Positions 7,069-16,178 of a stretch of 64,000 bases of DNA are shown one piece after another. The notes under the pieces are model-generated. The model made no database searches and was not told where the DNA came from. It saw nothing but the letters and a program-made list of their open reading frames with translations. Each line of letters opens with the position of its first letter. Position 1 is the stretch's first letter. The position numbers were made by a program, and so were the translations under genes. Source of the stretch: Pseudomonadota bacterium. GTDB taxonomy: Bacteria; Desulfobacterota; Desulfovibrionia; Desulfovibrionales; Desulfomicrobiaceae. The stretch lies in contig JAEWKZ010000046.1 in NCBI GenBank assembly GCA_023393525.1, positions 1 through 64,000 on the forward strand. The letters are read 5' to 3'.

Positions 7069-9132
7069 TTATGATGACGAGCCGGAGAGGCTCTTGATTT
7101 GCGAACTGATCTGGGTGGAGATGTTGTTGTAATTGCCCAGTACGGCCTCCAGGTTGGCGAATCGCAGGCGCAGGTTCTTTTCAAGAAGCGCCAGGCGCCG
7201 CTCCTCGTAGGCGATCTTTTCGTCGATGGAATCCATGATGTCCTGATAGTTGTCCTTCAGGATTTCCAGGGTGCCGGACAGGGGGTCGGTCAATTTTGTG
7301 ATTTCCTGGATCAGTTCCTCCGTCTTGCCGGATTTGATCTGCACCGAGCCGGAATAGGAGCCCGCCGTCAGGTTGATGACCTCGAGGGAGAGGCCGCGCG
7401 CGGGATTTCCCTCGCCGGTGGCCACGATTTTCGTGCCGTCGATGCTGGCGGCATATCCGTTGATACTGGCGGAGGTTATTGTTCCGCCGGCGTCCACGGT
7501 GTACTGCACCGCATATTCGCCGGCGCCCGTGATGCCCTTGATGGAGGATTCGAATTTGAAATTCGAGGATTCCACGGCGACGCCGTCCACCATTTCCTTG
7601 GTCGAAGGATACTGGTCGGCGCTGAAGAGCCTGGCCACGGCGTCGGGATCCGTGCGCAGCGCCGAGGAAAAGGCGTTTTCGTCCAAAACGAGCAGGCCGA
7701 AGGTCGGCGATCCCTGCACGGTGTCCGTGGTGATGCCCACACTGCCCAGGGAGACGATGGCGTCCATGTCGTAGTCGAAACCGACGCCCTTTTCCGCCAG
7801 GATGTTTTTGAGCTTTTGCTGGATCATCTGCAGGCCGTAGTTGCCGGTCAAAAGGGAGCCGGAAACATTTTCGCCCACGGAGGTGACCTGGGTCTGGTTC
7901 TTGACCTCCTGCAGCACGCTGTTCACCGCTTCGACGAAGGTCCGCACCTTCTCGGTCACGGCTTCCGGGTCGAGGCTGGTGGTGATGGTCGTGCTGCCGG
8001 TGCTGGCCAGGTTCATGGTCACGCCGGGGATGATGTCGGAAATGGAGTTCGCCTTTCGCTCGAAATAGCCGTCCGTGGCTCCCTGGATCTGCGCGAAGGC
8101 TCCCGGCTGCAACTCGCCGATGGTGGTCCCGGGAGAATTGACGATGGTGATCTGCTTGTCCGAGCCGGCCACGCCCTCCAGGGTCAGTTCGACGTTGCCG
8201 GACACGTCCGTGGCCGTGGCCATGGTGAACCCGACAGCCGTGTTGATTTTGTCGGCCAGCGTCGCGTAGGTGTCCGCGGTGGTGACGGCTACGGAATGCA
8301 GGGCGCCGTCATAGGCGAACTTGAAGGTTCCGTCGGCGGTTGCGAAGGTGTCGGCAGTCGTTTTGCCGGTGAAGGTGGCCTTGAGCATGTCGCTGGTGGC
8401 CGTGGGCGGGTCGATGGGGAATCCGTCGACCCGCAGCTTGGCGTTGCCTGCGTTTTGGGTTTCGATGAACCGATCCTGGCCGAAATTCACGAGCAGATTG
8501 GCCGAGGTTTCCGCGTCGTCGACGATGAAGTCATTGCCCGCGCCCAGGTCCATGCCCCGGATCTGCAGGCGGTATCCGCTGCCGTCGTTGACCACGCTGG
8601 CGCGGACGTAATTGCGGTTGTCCGCGTCGTTGTTGATCAGACTTGCGAACTGGGCCAGGGTCGTGGTGCCGGTGACGTTCACGGCAACTTGGCGCGAGCC
8701 GGCCGTGAAAACGAAGGTGCCGTTGGCGCCTCCGCTGATCACCGCGTCCGGCGAGGAAAAAATTTCCGCCCCCATGTGCATGTCGTTGGTCGCCAGGGAG
8801 AGCACGTCGACCTGGTGGGTACTTTCTTCCGCGCTGCTGCCCGCCGTGGCGGTCACGGCGATGGAGTTGGAGGAGAGGGCGTTCTTGACCAGGAATTCGT
8901 CCGTGGTGTTCATGGCATCCAGGGACGTTTTGAGGGAGAGCATGGTCGCGGACAGCGTGTCGAAGGCCTCGCTCTTGGCTTCCCAGCCCGCCCGCCAGTA
9001 TTCGAGCCGCTTGGTGCGGACCTGTTCGACTTCTATGAGCTTGGTGACCATGGAGTCGAAGTCCGTGCCCGAGCCAAGGCCCGTGAAACGGATCGATCCG
9101 GAAACAAGTGAACTGGTCAGGTCATCAGCCAT
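7069..9132 (-). CDS. fliD: Flagellar filament cap protein FliD (HAP2)
   Basis: Forms the cap at the growing filament tip and guides flagellin folding. The 687-aa protein is at the long end for the family. The N-terminus carries GLGSGTDFDSMV and KLIEVEQVRTKRLE (the FliD N domain). The C-terminus has the coiled-coil region YEERRLALLEKNLRLRF followed by LEAVLGNYN, close to the end as in other FliD proteins. The middle is a variable set of beta-rich domains rich in Thr, Ser and Gly. The ATG is preceded by AGAGGA, and a perfect sigma-54 promoter sits 47 bases upstream. Confidence 0.95.
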   Translation of the reverse strand: MADDLTSSLVSGSIRFTGLGSGTDFDSMVTKLIEVEQVRTKRLEYWRAGWEAKSEAFDTLSATMLSLKTSLDAMNTTDEFLVKNALSSNSIAVTATAGSSAEESTHQVDVLSLATNDMHMGAEIFSSPDAVISGGANGTFVFTAGSRQVAVNVTGTTTLAQFASLINNDADNRNYVRASVVNDGSGYRLQIRGMDLGAGNDFIVDDAETSANLLVNFGQDRFIETQNAGNAKLRVDGFPIDPPTATSDMLKATFTGKTTADTFATADGTFKFAYDGALHSVAVTTADTYATLADKINTAVGFTMATATDVSGNVELTLEGVAGSDKQITIVNSPGTTIGELQPGAFAQIQGATDGYFERKANSISDIIPGVTMNLASTGSTTITTSLDPEAVTEKVRTFVEAVNSVLQEVKNQTQVTSVGENVSGSLLTGNYGLQMIQQKLKNILAEKGVGFDYDMDAIVSLGSVGITTDTVQGSPTFGLLVLDENAFSSALRTDPDAVARLFSADQYPSTKEMVDGVAVESSNFKFESSIKGITGAGEYAVQYTVDAGGTITSASINGYAASIDGTKIVATGEGNPARGLSLEVINLTAGSYSGSVQIKSGKTEELIQEITKLTDPLSGTLEILKDNYQDIMDSIDEKIAYEERRLALLEKNLRLRFANLEAVLGNYNNISTQISSQIKSLSGSSS

Positions 9133-9178
9133 GTCATTCCTCTGGTTCGTTGGGTTGGACGAATCTCCTCACGCTCGA

Positions 9179-9193
9179 GCAAACCTGGTGCCA
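9179..9193 (-). promoter_or_regulatory. Sigma-54 promoter of fliD-fliS
   Basis: The minus strand contains TGGCAC-CAGGT-TTGC, a perfect match to the RpoN consensus TGGCAC-N5-TTGC. The predicted start of transcription gives a leader of about 35 bases before fliD. It lies just downstream of the flagellin terminator, so fliDS is controlled separately from flagellin, as a middle-class flagellar operon. Confidence 0.85.
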
Positions 9194-9211
9194 GAATCAC
9201 GATTCGAGGGT

Positions 9212-9241
9212 AAAAAAGCCGGGCCGCTTCCGCGACCCGGC
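9212..9241 (-). terminator. Intrinsic terminator of the flagellin gene
   Basis: A 10-bp stem (9218-9227 with 9232-9241, one G-U-type mismatch) closes a 4-base loop and is followed on the minus strand by a run of six T. It sits 27 bases after the flagellin stop and separates the flagellin transcript from fliD. Confidence 0.85.
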
Positions 9242-9268
9242 CGGGAAACAGGGTTCAGGGCTCGTCTA

Positions 9269-10222
9269 CTATCCCTGCATGAGCTGCAATGCCATCTGCG
9301 GCAGGGTGTTGGCCTGGGAGAGCATGGCCACCGCAGACTGGGTCAGGATCTGGTTGCGCACGAAGTTGGTCATTTCCGTGGCCACGTCGGCGTCGGAGAT
9401 CCGGGACTCGGATGCCTGGAGGTTCTCGGCCTGGATCTGCAGGTTGGTGATGGTGTTCTCCAACCGGTTCTGCAAGGCGCCGAGGTTGGCGCGGATGTTG
9501 TCCTTGGAGGTGATGGCCGCGTTGAGGGCGGCGAGGGCTTCCTGAGCGCCCTGCTGGGTGGAGATGCTGAATCCGGCACCGTCCACGCCATGGGTTCCGT
9601 TCGCCCTGTCCGAATCGGCGGCGTTGCCGACGCCGAGGGCGGAAGCGGTCGCGTTGCCGATGGCGATGTAGTAGTAGTCCTCGGCGGAGTCGTTGCCCGT
9701 GCCGAAGTGGACCTTCAGGGGGCCGGTCGATGCCAAGCCGGAGCCGTCGTGGTCTTCGTTCCAGTCCGCCACGGCCTTGTTGTCGTCGGTTGCGGAAAGA
9801 TTGCCGTTCAGCAGGTAGATGCCGTTGAAGTCCGTGGCGTTGGCGATTCGGGTGATTTCCGAAGCCATCTGCTGGTACTCCGAGTCGATGATCAGACGCT
9901 GGTCCGAGTTGTAGGTGCCGGTGGCCGCCTGGGTGGCCAGTTCCTTCATGCGGATCAGCTTTTCGTCGATGACGCCAAGCGCGCCGTCGGCGGTCTGGAT
10001 CATGGAGATGGCGTCGTTGGCGTTTCTGACACCCTGGTTGATGGACGCGATATCGGCGCGCATGAGCTCTCGAATGGCCAGTCCCGCAGCGTCGTCGGCG
10101 GCGGTGGTGATGCGCAGGCCCGAGGACAGGCGGCTGACGGATGTCGAGAGGTTGCCGTACGCGGCCGCCAGGTTGCGGTTCGCGTTCATGGCCATCAGGT
10201 TGTGGTTGATAACGAGTGACAT
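9269..10222 (-). CDS. fliC: Flagellin
   Basis: Filament subunit of 317 aa. The N-terminal D0/D1 region begins MSLVINHNLMAMNANRNL and includes LSSGLRITTAADDAAGLAI. The C-terminal D1/D0 region includes SRISDADVATEMTNF and ends QANTLPQMALQLMQG. The short variable middle (about 175-240) makes this a compact flagellin. The start was set at the ATG preceded by AAGGAGG; in-frame sequence further upstream has no flagellin similarity. A sigma-28 promoter precedes it and an intrinsic terminator follows, so it is monocistronic. Confidence 0.97.
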   Translation of the reverse strand: MSLVINHNLMAMNANRNLAAAYGNLSTSVSRLSSGLRITTAADDAAGLAIRELMRADIASINQGVRNANDAISMIQTADGALGVIDEKLIRMKELATQAATGTYNSDQRLIIDSEYQQMASEITRIANATDFNGIYLLNGNLSATDDNKAVADWNEDHDGSGLASTGPLKVHFGTGNDSAEDYYYIAIGNATASALGVGNAADSDRANGTHGVDGAGFSISTQQGAQEALAALNAAITSKDNIRANLGALQNRLENTITNLQIQAENLQASESRISDADVATEMTNFVRNQILTQSAVAMLSQANTLPQMALQLMQG

Positions 10223-10304
10223 AAGAATTCCTCCTTGAAAGATTAGCGGCTTCCTTGCCTTTGGATCGAGCAGTGCCGGGCTGTGCTCCGTGTTCTTGAT
10301 GACT

Positions 10305-10331
10305 AGATCGGCAGGAGGAAAAATATCTTTA
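10305..10331 (-). promoter_or_regulatory. Sigma-28 (FliA) promoter of flagellin
   Basis: The minus strand reads TAAAGATA, 11 bases, then GCCGATCT. This closely matches the FliA consensus TAAAGTTT-N11-GCCGATAA, with exact spacing and the full TAAA and GCCGAT cores. It lies about 80 bases before the flagellin start. Confidence 0.85.
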
Positions 10332-10339
10332 GAAGAATT

Positions 10340-10364
10340 TTGTCCGACACGAAATGTCGGACAA
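10340..10364 (-). terminator. Hairpin terminator after tsaB
   Basis: A perfect 10-bp inverted repeat (10340-10349 with 10355-10364) encloses a 5-base loop, directly after the tsaB stop. The following minus-strand sequence is AT-rich (AATTCTTCT) but not a clean T run, so termination may be imperfect. It ends the long pyrH-to-tsaB unit just upstream of the flagellin promoter. Confidence 0.65.
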
Positions 10365-10365
10365 G

Positions 10366-11112
10366 TTATTCGAAGTCGGGGATATGCCTGCGCGCTTCGT
10401 CGGCCTGGATGCCGCGCGAGGCGGCGATGGCGTCGAGATTGTCCTCGGCGTCGGACTTGCGCAGATACAGGGGCTGCGGAGGCCGGCTCGAATACGTGGC
10501 CGAGCATGCGGCGCGGAGCAGGGCGAGAGGCAGGGGCGTGTCGAGGGTTGGCGGCAGAGCGATTGCGCCAGGCAGGGCGGGCAGCTCCGGATTTTTGCGC
10601 AGGCCGCTGCCCAGCAGGAAGAAGTCTTCGGGTCGTTTCAGGAGCAGGTCCCGCGCTTCGGTCACGCGGAGCGGGCGCACGGGGCCGAGGGGCGCGCCGG
10701 CCTGGAACCCCTGGATATAGACCTGGCCCTTGCGGGCATAGGTCAGAATCCACAGCTCCCTGCCGTGCGCGAAAGGGGCGGCCTGGCTGGCGAGAGTCTC
10801 CAGGTACTGCAATCCGGCCATGGGAATGGCGTGAGGCCGGGACAGGCCGTGCATGGCCGCATGCGCGATGCGCAGACCCGTGAACGAACCCGGGCCGCGC
10901 ACGCAGGCGATGCCCGCCAAATCGCTGGTCCGGATGCCGCGCGCCCGTAGGGCGCGTTCCATGGCCGTGGGCAGGTGGCGGATGGACTGGCCCGGGCAGA
11001 GGATTTCCTCGCTGAACATGACCGCGTCGGCCGTGCCGAGAACGACCTGGATGCGCTCCTCGGCACAGTTCAGCACGAGGCGGGGGCTATCTGAAGTGTC
11101 TGAGGATATCAT
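10366..11112 (-). CDS. tsaB: TsaB, tRNA threonylcarbamoyladenosine biosynthesis scaffold
   Basis: Partner of TsaD and TsaE in making t6A37 on tRNAs that read ANN codons. The 248-aa protein has an ASKHA-type fold; the family signature CVRGPGSFTGLRIA lies at about residue 70. Its start lies inside the end of rseP (26-base overlap), so it is translated from the same transcript. The C-terminal third is variable. Interestingly the t6A-modifying methylthiotransferase gene mtaB also lies in this window, about 20 kb away. Confidence 0.93.
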   Translation of the reverse strand: MISSDTSDSPRLVLNCAEERIQVVLGTADAVMFSEEILCPGQSIRHLPTAMERALRARGIRTSDLAGIACVRGPGSFTGLRIAHAAMHGLSRPHAIPMAGLQYLETLASQAAPFAHGRELWILTYARKGQVYIQGFQAGAPLGPVRPLRVTEARDLLLKRPEDFFLLGSGLRKNPELPALPGAIALPPTLDTPLPLALLRAACSATYSSRPPQPLYLRKSDAEDNLDAIAASRGIQADEARRHIPDFE

Positions 11113-12154
11113 TGAATGTGGCCAGGATCATGAGCATCAGAAGCAGCATCATGCCGATCTTGAGCGCCGCCTGCTGCACCTGCGGGCTCAAGGGACGTCC
11201 GGTGACGGTTTCCAGAAAAAAGAAGAGGATATGCCCGCCGTCGAGCACGGGGATGGGCAGAAGGTTCAGGATGCCCAGGTTGATGCTGATCAGCGCGGTC
11301 AGGGCCAGCAGGTTGATCAGGCCATTTTGGGCCTCCTTGTGTATCATCTCGGTGATGAGAATGACCCCGCCCATGTCCGTCAAAGGGATGACGCGTTCGA
11401 TGAGCTTGACGATGCCCATGACCATGAGGCCGCTCACTTCCCAGATCTGGCGTCCGCCCTGGACTGCGGCGGCGAAAAAGCCGAGCTGCCGGGTCAGGAC
11501 TTCGCCCTTGGGCGCGATGCCGAGCATGGGCATGGTTTTGACTTCGCCGAAAAGATTGCGTTTTTCCTGCAAGCGCGGAGTGACATTGACGGAAAAGAGT
11601 TCGTTGCCGCGCATGAGGGTCAGCGACATGGGACCACCCTGATTGGCTTCGATGCGTTCGACCAGATCTTCCCAGACCGTGATTTCCACGCCGTCGATCT
11701 CCAGGACCTGATCGCCGGGTACGATTCCGGCTTTCTCGGCGGCGCTGGAATTGGTCACCTGCCCGATGACCGGTAGCAGCTCCTGCACGCCCAGACTGAA
11801 GGCCAGGCCCCAGAAAATGAGCCAGGCCAGCAGGAAGTTGAAGACCGGACCGGCGAGCACGACCAGCATGCGTTGCCAGGGCGGACGTCGTGAGAAGGAC
11901 TCCTCGGGTTCAAAGCCTTCGGGAAGTTCCGCGTCCACGGTTTCGCCGACCAGCTGCACGTACCCGCCCAGGGGAAACGCACAGACCCGGTAGTCGGTCT
12001 TGCCGCGCGTAAAGCCGAAAAGCCTGGTCCCGAAGCCCAGGGAAAAGACGCTCACGCCCATGCCCATGCCGCGCGCGACCACGAAGTGACCCAGTTCGTG
12101 AAAGAAAATCAGGCCGCCCAGGACCACCACCACCGCCAGAACGCTTGTTACCAT
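11087..12154 (-). CDS. rseP: RseP-type site-2 intramembrane metalloprotease
   Basis: Cleaves membrane-embedded anti-sigma factors or remnant signal peptides. The 355-aa protein has HELGH at H19-E20-H23 in the first membrane segment, and the third zinc ligand in LLPIPVLDGGH (about 300-308). A single PDZ domain lies between (about 115-190), whereas E. coli RseP has two. At least four membrane segments are apparent. It sits in the conserved dxr-rseP pairing, overlapping the dxr stop by 7 bases. Confidence 0.95.
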   Translation of the reverse strand: MVTSVLAVVVVLGGLIFFHELGHFVVARGMGMGVSVFSLGFGTRLFGFTRGKTDYRVCAFPLGGYVQLVGETVDAELPEGFEPEESFSRRPPWQRMLVVLAGPVFNFLLAWLIFWGLAFSLGVQELLPVIGQVTNSSAAEKAGIVPGDQVLEIDGVEITVWEDLVERIEANQGGPMSLTLMRGNELFSVNVTPRLQEKRNLFGEVKTMPMLGIAPKGEVLTRQLGFFAAAVQGGRQIWEVSGLMVMGIVKLIERVIPLTDMGGVILITEMIHKEAQNGLINLLALTALISINLGILNLLPIPVLDGGHILFFFLETVTGRPLSPQVQQAALKIGMMLLLMLMILATFNDILRHFR

Positions 12155-13359
12155 TCGCCTTTTCCTATGGCCTCTTCCGCCAAGGTTCGTGTTTGCCTGT
12201 CAAGGTCCAAGATGTCCCCCAGATCGTGCATGCAGGTCAAGGAATGTTTGGCCAGCATCCGTTCGATGAGGCGGGCGATGCCCGGAAAGGAGATGCGACC
12301 GTCCAGGAACGCCTGCACCGCGATTTCGTTGGCCGCGTTGAGCACCACCGGGTGGCTTGGCCCGGCGTCGAGAGCCCGGCGCGCCAGATCCAGGCAGGGG
12401 AAGCGCTCGGTGTCCGGGGCTTCGAAGGTCAAGGTGCCGATGCGCGCCAGATCAAGACGTTGGAGATCGATGCGCAGTCGCCTGGGATAGCCCAGGCAGT
12501 ATCCGATGGGGATTTCCATGTCGGGCATGCCCAGATGGGCCAGCTGCGAACCGTCCTCGTATTCGACCAGAGAGTGGACGATGGACTGCGGATGCACGAC
12601 CACCTCCACCTCGCCGAGGGTCGCGCCGTAGAGATGCACGGCTTCGATGATTTCAAGCCCCTTGTTCATCATGGTCGCGGAGTCGATGGAAATTTTCGCG
12701 CCCATGGACCAGTTGGGATGTTTCAGGGCCTGGGCCGGGGTGACGGCTTCTATCTCGCGCAGGCTCTTGGCTCGAAACGGGCCGCCAGAGGCGGTCAGGA
12801 TCAGGCGGCGGGCCTGCCTGCCATCGTGACCGGCCAGGGCCTGGAAGAGGGCGTTGTGTTCCGAATCCACGGGGAGAATGACGGCCCCGCTGGCCCGGCA
12901 GGTCTGGCGGAACAGGTCTCCGGCCAGAACCAGGGCTTCCTTGTTGGCCAGGCAGAGCACCTTGCCGGCGCGCGCGGCAGCCAGGGCCGGAACCAGCCCG
13001 GCCGCTCCGACCTGGGCGGCCAGAATCAGGTCCGCCTCGGGCAGGGTCGCCATGGCCGTGTACCCGTCCCGGCCCACAAGGATGCGCGGGCGGTATTCCG
13101 CCGGGAGCAGCGTGCGCAGCTCCGCCTCCTTTTTCTCGTTCAGGACTCCAAGGTATTCCGGGCGCAGCTCCCCCGCCTGCCGGGCGAGAAGCTCCATATT
13201 CCGGGCCCCGGCCAGCGCCACGACCTTGAGGTCGTCCCTGTTCTTGGCCACGACCTTGAGCGCGCTCGCGCCGATGGAGCCGGTGCTGCCCAGAATGGCG
13301 AGCGTGCGCTGGCCGGAACGCTCGAAAATCGGTGAAGAGAGGCCTGAGATATACTTCAT
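12148..13359 (-). CDS. dxr: 1-deoxy-D-xylulose-5-phosphate reductoisomerase
   Basis: Second step of the MEP isoprenoid pathway, converting DXP to MEP with NADPH. The 403-aa length is standard. Visible motifs are the NADPH-binding LGSTGSIG near residue 24, LANKEALV, the substrate/metal region PVDSEHNALFQ and GPFR. It follows cdsA with a 9-base gap and overlaps rseP; the frr-uppS-cdsA-dxr-rseP order is widespread in bacteria. Confidence 0.97.
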   Translation of the reverse strand: MKYISGLSSPIFERSGQRTLAILGSTGSIGASALKVVAKNRDDLKVVALAGARNMELLARQAGELRPEYLGVLNEKKEAELRTLLPAEYRPRILVGRDGYTAMATLPEADLILAAQVGAAGLVPALAAARAGKVLCLANKEALVLAGDLFRQTCRASGAVILPVDSEHNALFQALAGHDGRQARRLILTASGGPFRAKSLREIEAVTPAQALKHPNWSMGAKISIDSATMMNKGLEIIEAVHLYGATLGEVEVVVHPQSIVHSLVEYEDGSQLAHLGMPDMEIPIGYCLGYPRRLRIDLQRLDLARIGTLTFEAPDTERFPCLDLARRALDAGPSHPVVLNAANEIAVQAFLDGRISFPGIARLIERMLAKHSLTCMHDLGDILDLDRQTRTLAEEAIGKGEW

Positions 13360-13368
13360 GGCGTGGGG

Positions 13369-14163
13369 CTAGGCGAAAAAGTGGAACAGGGCGGCCACCC
13401 CGCAGTACGGGGGCAGGGCGAACAGAAGGCTGTCGATGCGGTCCAGGATGCCTCCGTGGCCTGGGAGGATCTTGCCGGAATCCTTGATGCCGCGCCAGCG
13501 CTTGAGGGCGGATTCGAAAAAGTCGCCCAGCTGCGCGGCGATGTTCAGGCCCGCCCCGAGCAGGGCGAAGCGTGTCCAGTGCGCGCCCCCCAACGCGAGG
13601 CCGATGGCCGCGCAGATCAGGATGCTCAAGCAGAGTCCGCCCAGGCTTCCGGCCCAGGTCTTTTTGGGGCTGATCGACGGCCAGATCTTGGGGCCTCCGA
13701 TCAGGCTGCCCGCGTAGTAGGCTCCGGTGTCGGCGGCGAAGGTGGTCAGGAGCACCAGGACGATCTCCGGGGCGGAAATGGTTCGGAAGAGGCGCAGAAT
13801 GAAGGGCAGATACAGCAGCCCGAAAAGAAGGATCTGGCTGTCCGCGAAGGCTTCCGGGGATTTGCATCGGTCGTGGGCGATCAAGAATGAAACGGCCGTT
13901 CCCAAGAGCGCTGCGCAGACCAGGGCCGCCGCGGACCAGGTCAGAGGGGCCCAGACCATGGCCAGCGCGAAAACAAGCCCCAGGATCTTCCAGAATCGCT
14001 TTTCCGCGCCCGGCCAGAACATGGCGTAGAATTCCATGAGCCCAAGGCCGGCCACCACCGTTATGGCGAGGCTCAGGACGGGATCACCGCTGAAAATGGC
14101 CCAGCCCAACAGCGGCAGGAGCAGCAGGGAGGTCAGGACGCGCTTGAAGTGGGGACTCTTCAT
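13369..14163 (-). CDS. cdsA: Phosphatidate cytidylyltransferase
   Basis: Makes CDP-diacylglycerol from phosphatidate and CTP for phospholipid synthesis. The 264-aa polytopic membrane protein has about seven hydrophobic segments. The C-terminal family signature region KRWRGIKDSGKILPGHGG, followed by LDRIDSLLFALP, lies at about 215-250. Its start overlaps the uppS stop by 4 bases, indicating coupled translation. Confidence 0.95.
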   Translation of the reverse strand: MKSPHFKRVLTSLLLLPLLGWAIFSGDPVLSLAITVVAGLGLMEFYAMFWPGAEKRFWKILGLVFALAMVWAPLTWSAAALVCAALLGTAVSFLIAHDRCKSPEAFADSQILLFGLLYLPFILRLFRTISAPEIVLVLLTTFAADTGAYYAGSLIGGPKIWPSISPKKTWAGSLGGLCLSILICAAIGLALGGAHWTRFALLGAGLNIAAQLGDFFESALKRWRGIKDSGKILPGHGGILDRIDSLLFALPPYCGVAALFHFFA

Positions 14164-14861
14164 GCCTCGCCCTCTCCGGTGTTACCGAAGCGGCGCTGCC
14201 GGGACGCATACTCTGCGAGGGCGGCGTGCAACTGCGGGGCGTGAAAGTCCGGCCACGCGACATCAGTGAAATACAGTTCGCTGTAGGCGCTTTGGAACAA
14301 CAGGTAGTTGCTCAGCCGCAGCTCGCCGCTGGTGCGCAGGATCAGGTCCGGGTCAGGCATGCCCGAGGTGTAGAGTTCGGATGCGAACATGCCTTCGGTC
14401 AGGCTGGAAGGATCGATGCGCTTGTTCATCAGGGCCTGACAGGCGCGCAGGATTTCGAGCCTGCCCGAATAGTTCAGGGCCAGGTTCAGATTCATGGCCG
14501 TGCAGCCGGCTGTCTTTTCCACCGCATGGCGCAGCGCCTGGCGGGTGGCCAGGGGCAGCTCGTCCAGGTCTCCGAGGATGTTCAGGCGGATGGACTGCTC
14601 AAGCAGGGAAGGGAGTTCCCGGCTCAGGAAATCCTTGAGCAGGCCGAACAGGAAGCCGACTTCCTGCTTGGGCCGCGACCAGTTCTCTTTGGAGAAGGTA
14701 TAGAGGGTCAGATAGGGAATGCCGAGCTTGCGGCACTCCCTGACGATTTCGCGGGCGGTTTCGGTGCCGGCCTTGTGCCCGGCGCTGCGATCAAGACCTC
14801 TGGCGCGGGCCCAGCGTCCGTTGCCGTCCATGATGATGGCGAGATGGGTAAGGGGTGGCAT
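14160..14861 (-). CDS. uppS: Undecaprenyl diphosphate synthase (isoprenyl transferase)
   Basis: Elongates farnesyl diphosphate to the C55 carrier lipid for peptidoglycan and O-antigen. The 233-aa protein has the cis-prenyltransferase start HLAIIMDGNGRWARARG, with the catalytic Asp in MDGNGRW at about residue 12. The C-terminal RTSGELRLSNYLLFQ and DVAWPDF complete the site. It lies between frr and cdsA, with a 9-base gap to frr. Confidence 0.96.
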   Translation of the reverse strand: MPPLTHLAIIMDGNGRWARARGLDRSAGHKAGTETAREIVRECRKLGIPYLTLYTFSKENWSRPKQEVGFLFGLLKDFLSRELPSLLEQSIRLNILGDLDELPLATRQALRHAVEKTAGCTAMNLNLALNYSGRLEILRACQALMNKRIDPSSLTEGMFASELYTSGMPDPDLILRTSGELRLSNYLLFQSAYSELYFTDVAWPDFHAPQLHAALAEYASRQRRFGNTGEGEA

Positions 14862-14870
14862 GGACAGGAT

Positions 14871-15425
14871 CTAGATCTCCATGATTTCCTTTTCTTTCTC
14901 GGTCAGGACAGCATCAGCCTTCTTGACGAAGTTGTCGGTGGTCTTCTGCACTTCGTCCTGGGCCTTGTGCAGGTCGTCTTCGCTGATTTCCTTGGCGGTG
15001 TGCATTTTCTTCAGGGCGTCGTTGACGTCCCGGCGCACGTTGCGGATGGCGACCTTGGCGTCTTCGGTGTATTTCTTGGCCATCTTGACCAGGTCCTTGC
15101 GGCGTTCCTCGGTCAGGACCGGAATGTTGATGCGGATGGCGCGGCCGTCGTTGATGGGGGTCAGTCCCAGATCCGACTTCATGATGGCCTTCTCGATGCT
15201 GTTGAAGGCGTTGCGGTCCCAGGGCGCGATGGAGATGGTGCGGCTGTCGGGGATGGAGACGGACGCGACCTGGTTGAGCGGGGTCGGGGTTCCGTAGTAT
15301 TCGACCCGGATGCTGTCCACCAGGGCCGTGGAGGCGCGACCGGTGCGCAGCTTGGAGAAATCCTTTTCCAGACTGTCGATGCTTTTCTGCATTCTGTTCG
15401 TGCAATCCTGAATGTGCTTTTCCAT
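14871..15425 (-). CDS. frr: Ribosome recycling factor
   Basis: Works with EF-G to split post-termination ribosomes. The 184-aa protein has the usual helical tRNA-like fold. Recognisable segments are LRTGRAS, YYGTPTPLNQVASV near the domain II border and IRNVRRDVND. Only one base separates it from the pyrH stop, so pyrH-frr are co-expressed, as in most bacteria. Confidence 0.97.
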   Translation of the reverse strand: MEKHIQDCTNRMQKSIDSLEKDFSKLRTGRASTALVDSIRVEYYGTPTPLNQVASVSIPDSRTISIAPWDRNAFNSIEKAIMKSDLGLTPINDGRAIRINIPVLTEERRKDLVKMAKKYTEDAKVAIRNVRRDVNDALKKMHTAKEISEDDLHKAQDEVQKTTDNFVKKADAVLTEKEKEIMEI

Positions 15426-15426
15426 G

Positions 15427-16146
15427 TCATTCTCCTTGAACGATTGTTCCGACTTCCTCGCCCCTGACCACGCGCTGGATGTTCCCGGGTACGAAGAGGT
15501 TGAAGACCCCGATGGGGAGCTTGTTGTCCATGCACAGCGATATGGCTGCCGAGTCCATGACCCTGAGACGGCGCTGCAGCACGTCCAGATAGGTCAGTTT
15601 CGTGAACATGACCGCGTCGGGGTGTTTTTCCGGGTCCTTGTCGTAGACGCCGTTGACCCTGGTCCCCTTGAGGATGGCCTCGCACTTGAGCTCCATGGCC
15701 CGAAGCGCGGCCGCCGTGTCGGTGGTGAAGTAGGGGATTCCTGTTCCGGCCGCGCAGATGACCACGCGCCCCTTCTCCAGATGACGGATGGCCCTGCGCC
15801 GGATGTAGGGCTCGGCCACTTCCTTCATGTCGATGGCGGTCATGACCCGGGTCGTGATGCCCAGTTTTTCCAGGGCGTCCTGCACGGCCAGGGCGTTCAT
15901 GACCGTGGCCAGCATGCCCATGTAGTCGGCGGAGGCGCGGTCCATGCCTTTGGAGGAGACGGACACGCCTCGAAAAATGTTGCCGCCGCCGATGACCAGG
16001 CTCAGCTGGACACCAAGGGAGGCCGCTTCGGCCAGTTCGCGACAGATGGACTGGATGGTCTGGGGTTCGATGCCGAAGCCCTGCTCTCCGGCCAGGGCCT
16101 CTCCGCTCAGCTTGAGCATCACTCTGCCGTATCGGAGTTTCTCCAT
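15427..16146 (-). CDS. pyrH: UMP kinase
   Basis: Phosphorylates UMP to UDP. The 239-aa protein of the amino acid kinase family has VMLKLSGEALAGEQGFG at its N-terminus (P-loop-like, Lys in LKLSG), VIGGGNIFRG and the UTP/GTP-sensing helical part. The start was set at MEKLRYGRVMLK, the usual family start. A longer in-frame version exists but has no family similarity and runs into the leader. The leader holds a candidate promoter and a G/C-rich hairpin. Confidence 0.96.
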   Translation of the reverse strand: MEKLRYGRVMLKLSGEALAGEQGFGIEPQTIQSICRELAEAASLGVQLSLVIGGGNIFRGVSVSSKGMDRASADYMGMLATVMNALAVQDALEKLGITTRVMTAIDMKEVAEPYIRRRAIRHLEKGRVVICAAGTGIPYFTTDTAAALRAMELKCEAILKGTRVNGVYDKDPEKHPDAVMFTKLTYLDVLQRRLRVMDSAAISLCMDNKLPIGVFNLFVPGNIQRVVRGEEVGTIVQGE

Positions 16147-16178
16147 TGCTAGGTACCTCTGGGTAAGCGGTGAACGAA

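Noticed and set aside
7099..9111. 670-codon open frame opposite fliD
   Set aside because: Antisense shadow of fliD in GC-rich DNA; the fliD frame has family motifs, a ribosome-binding site and a promoter.
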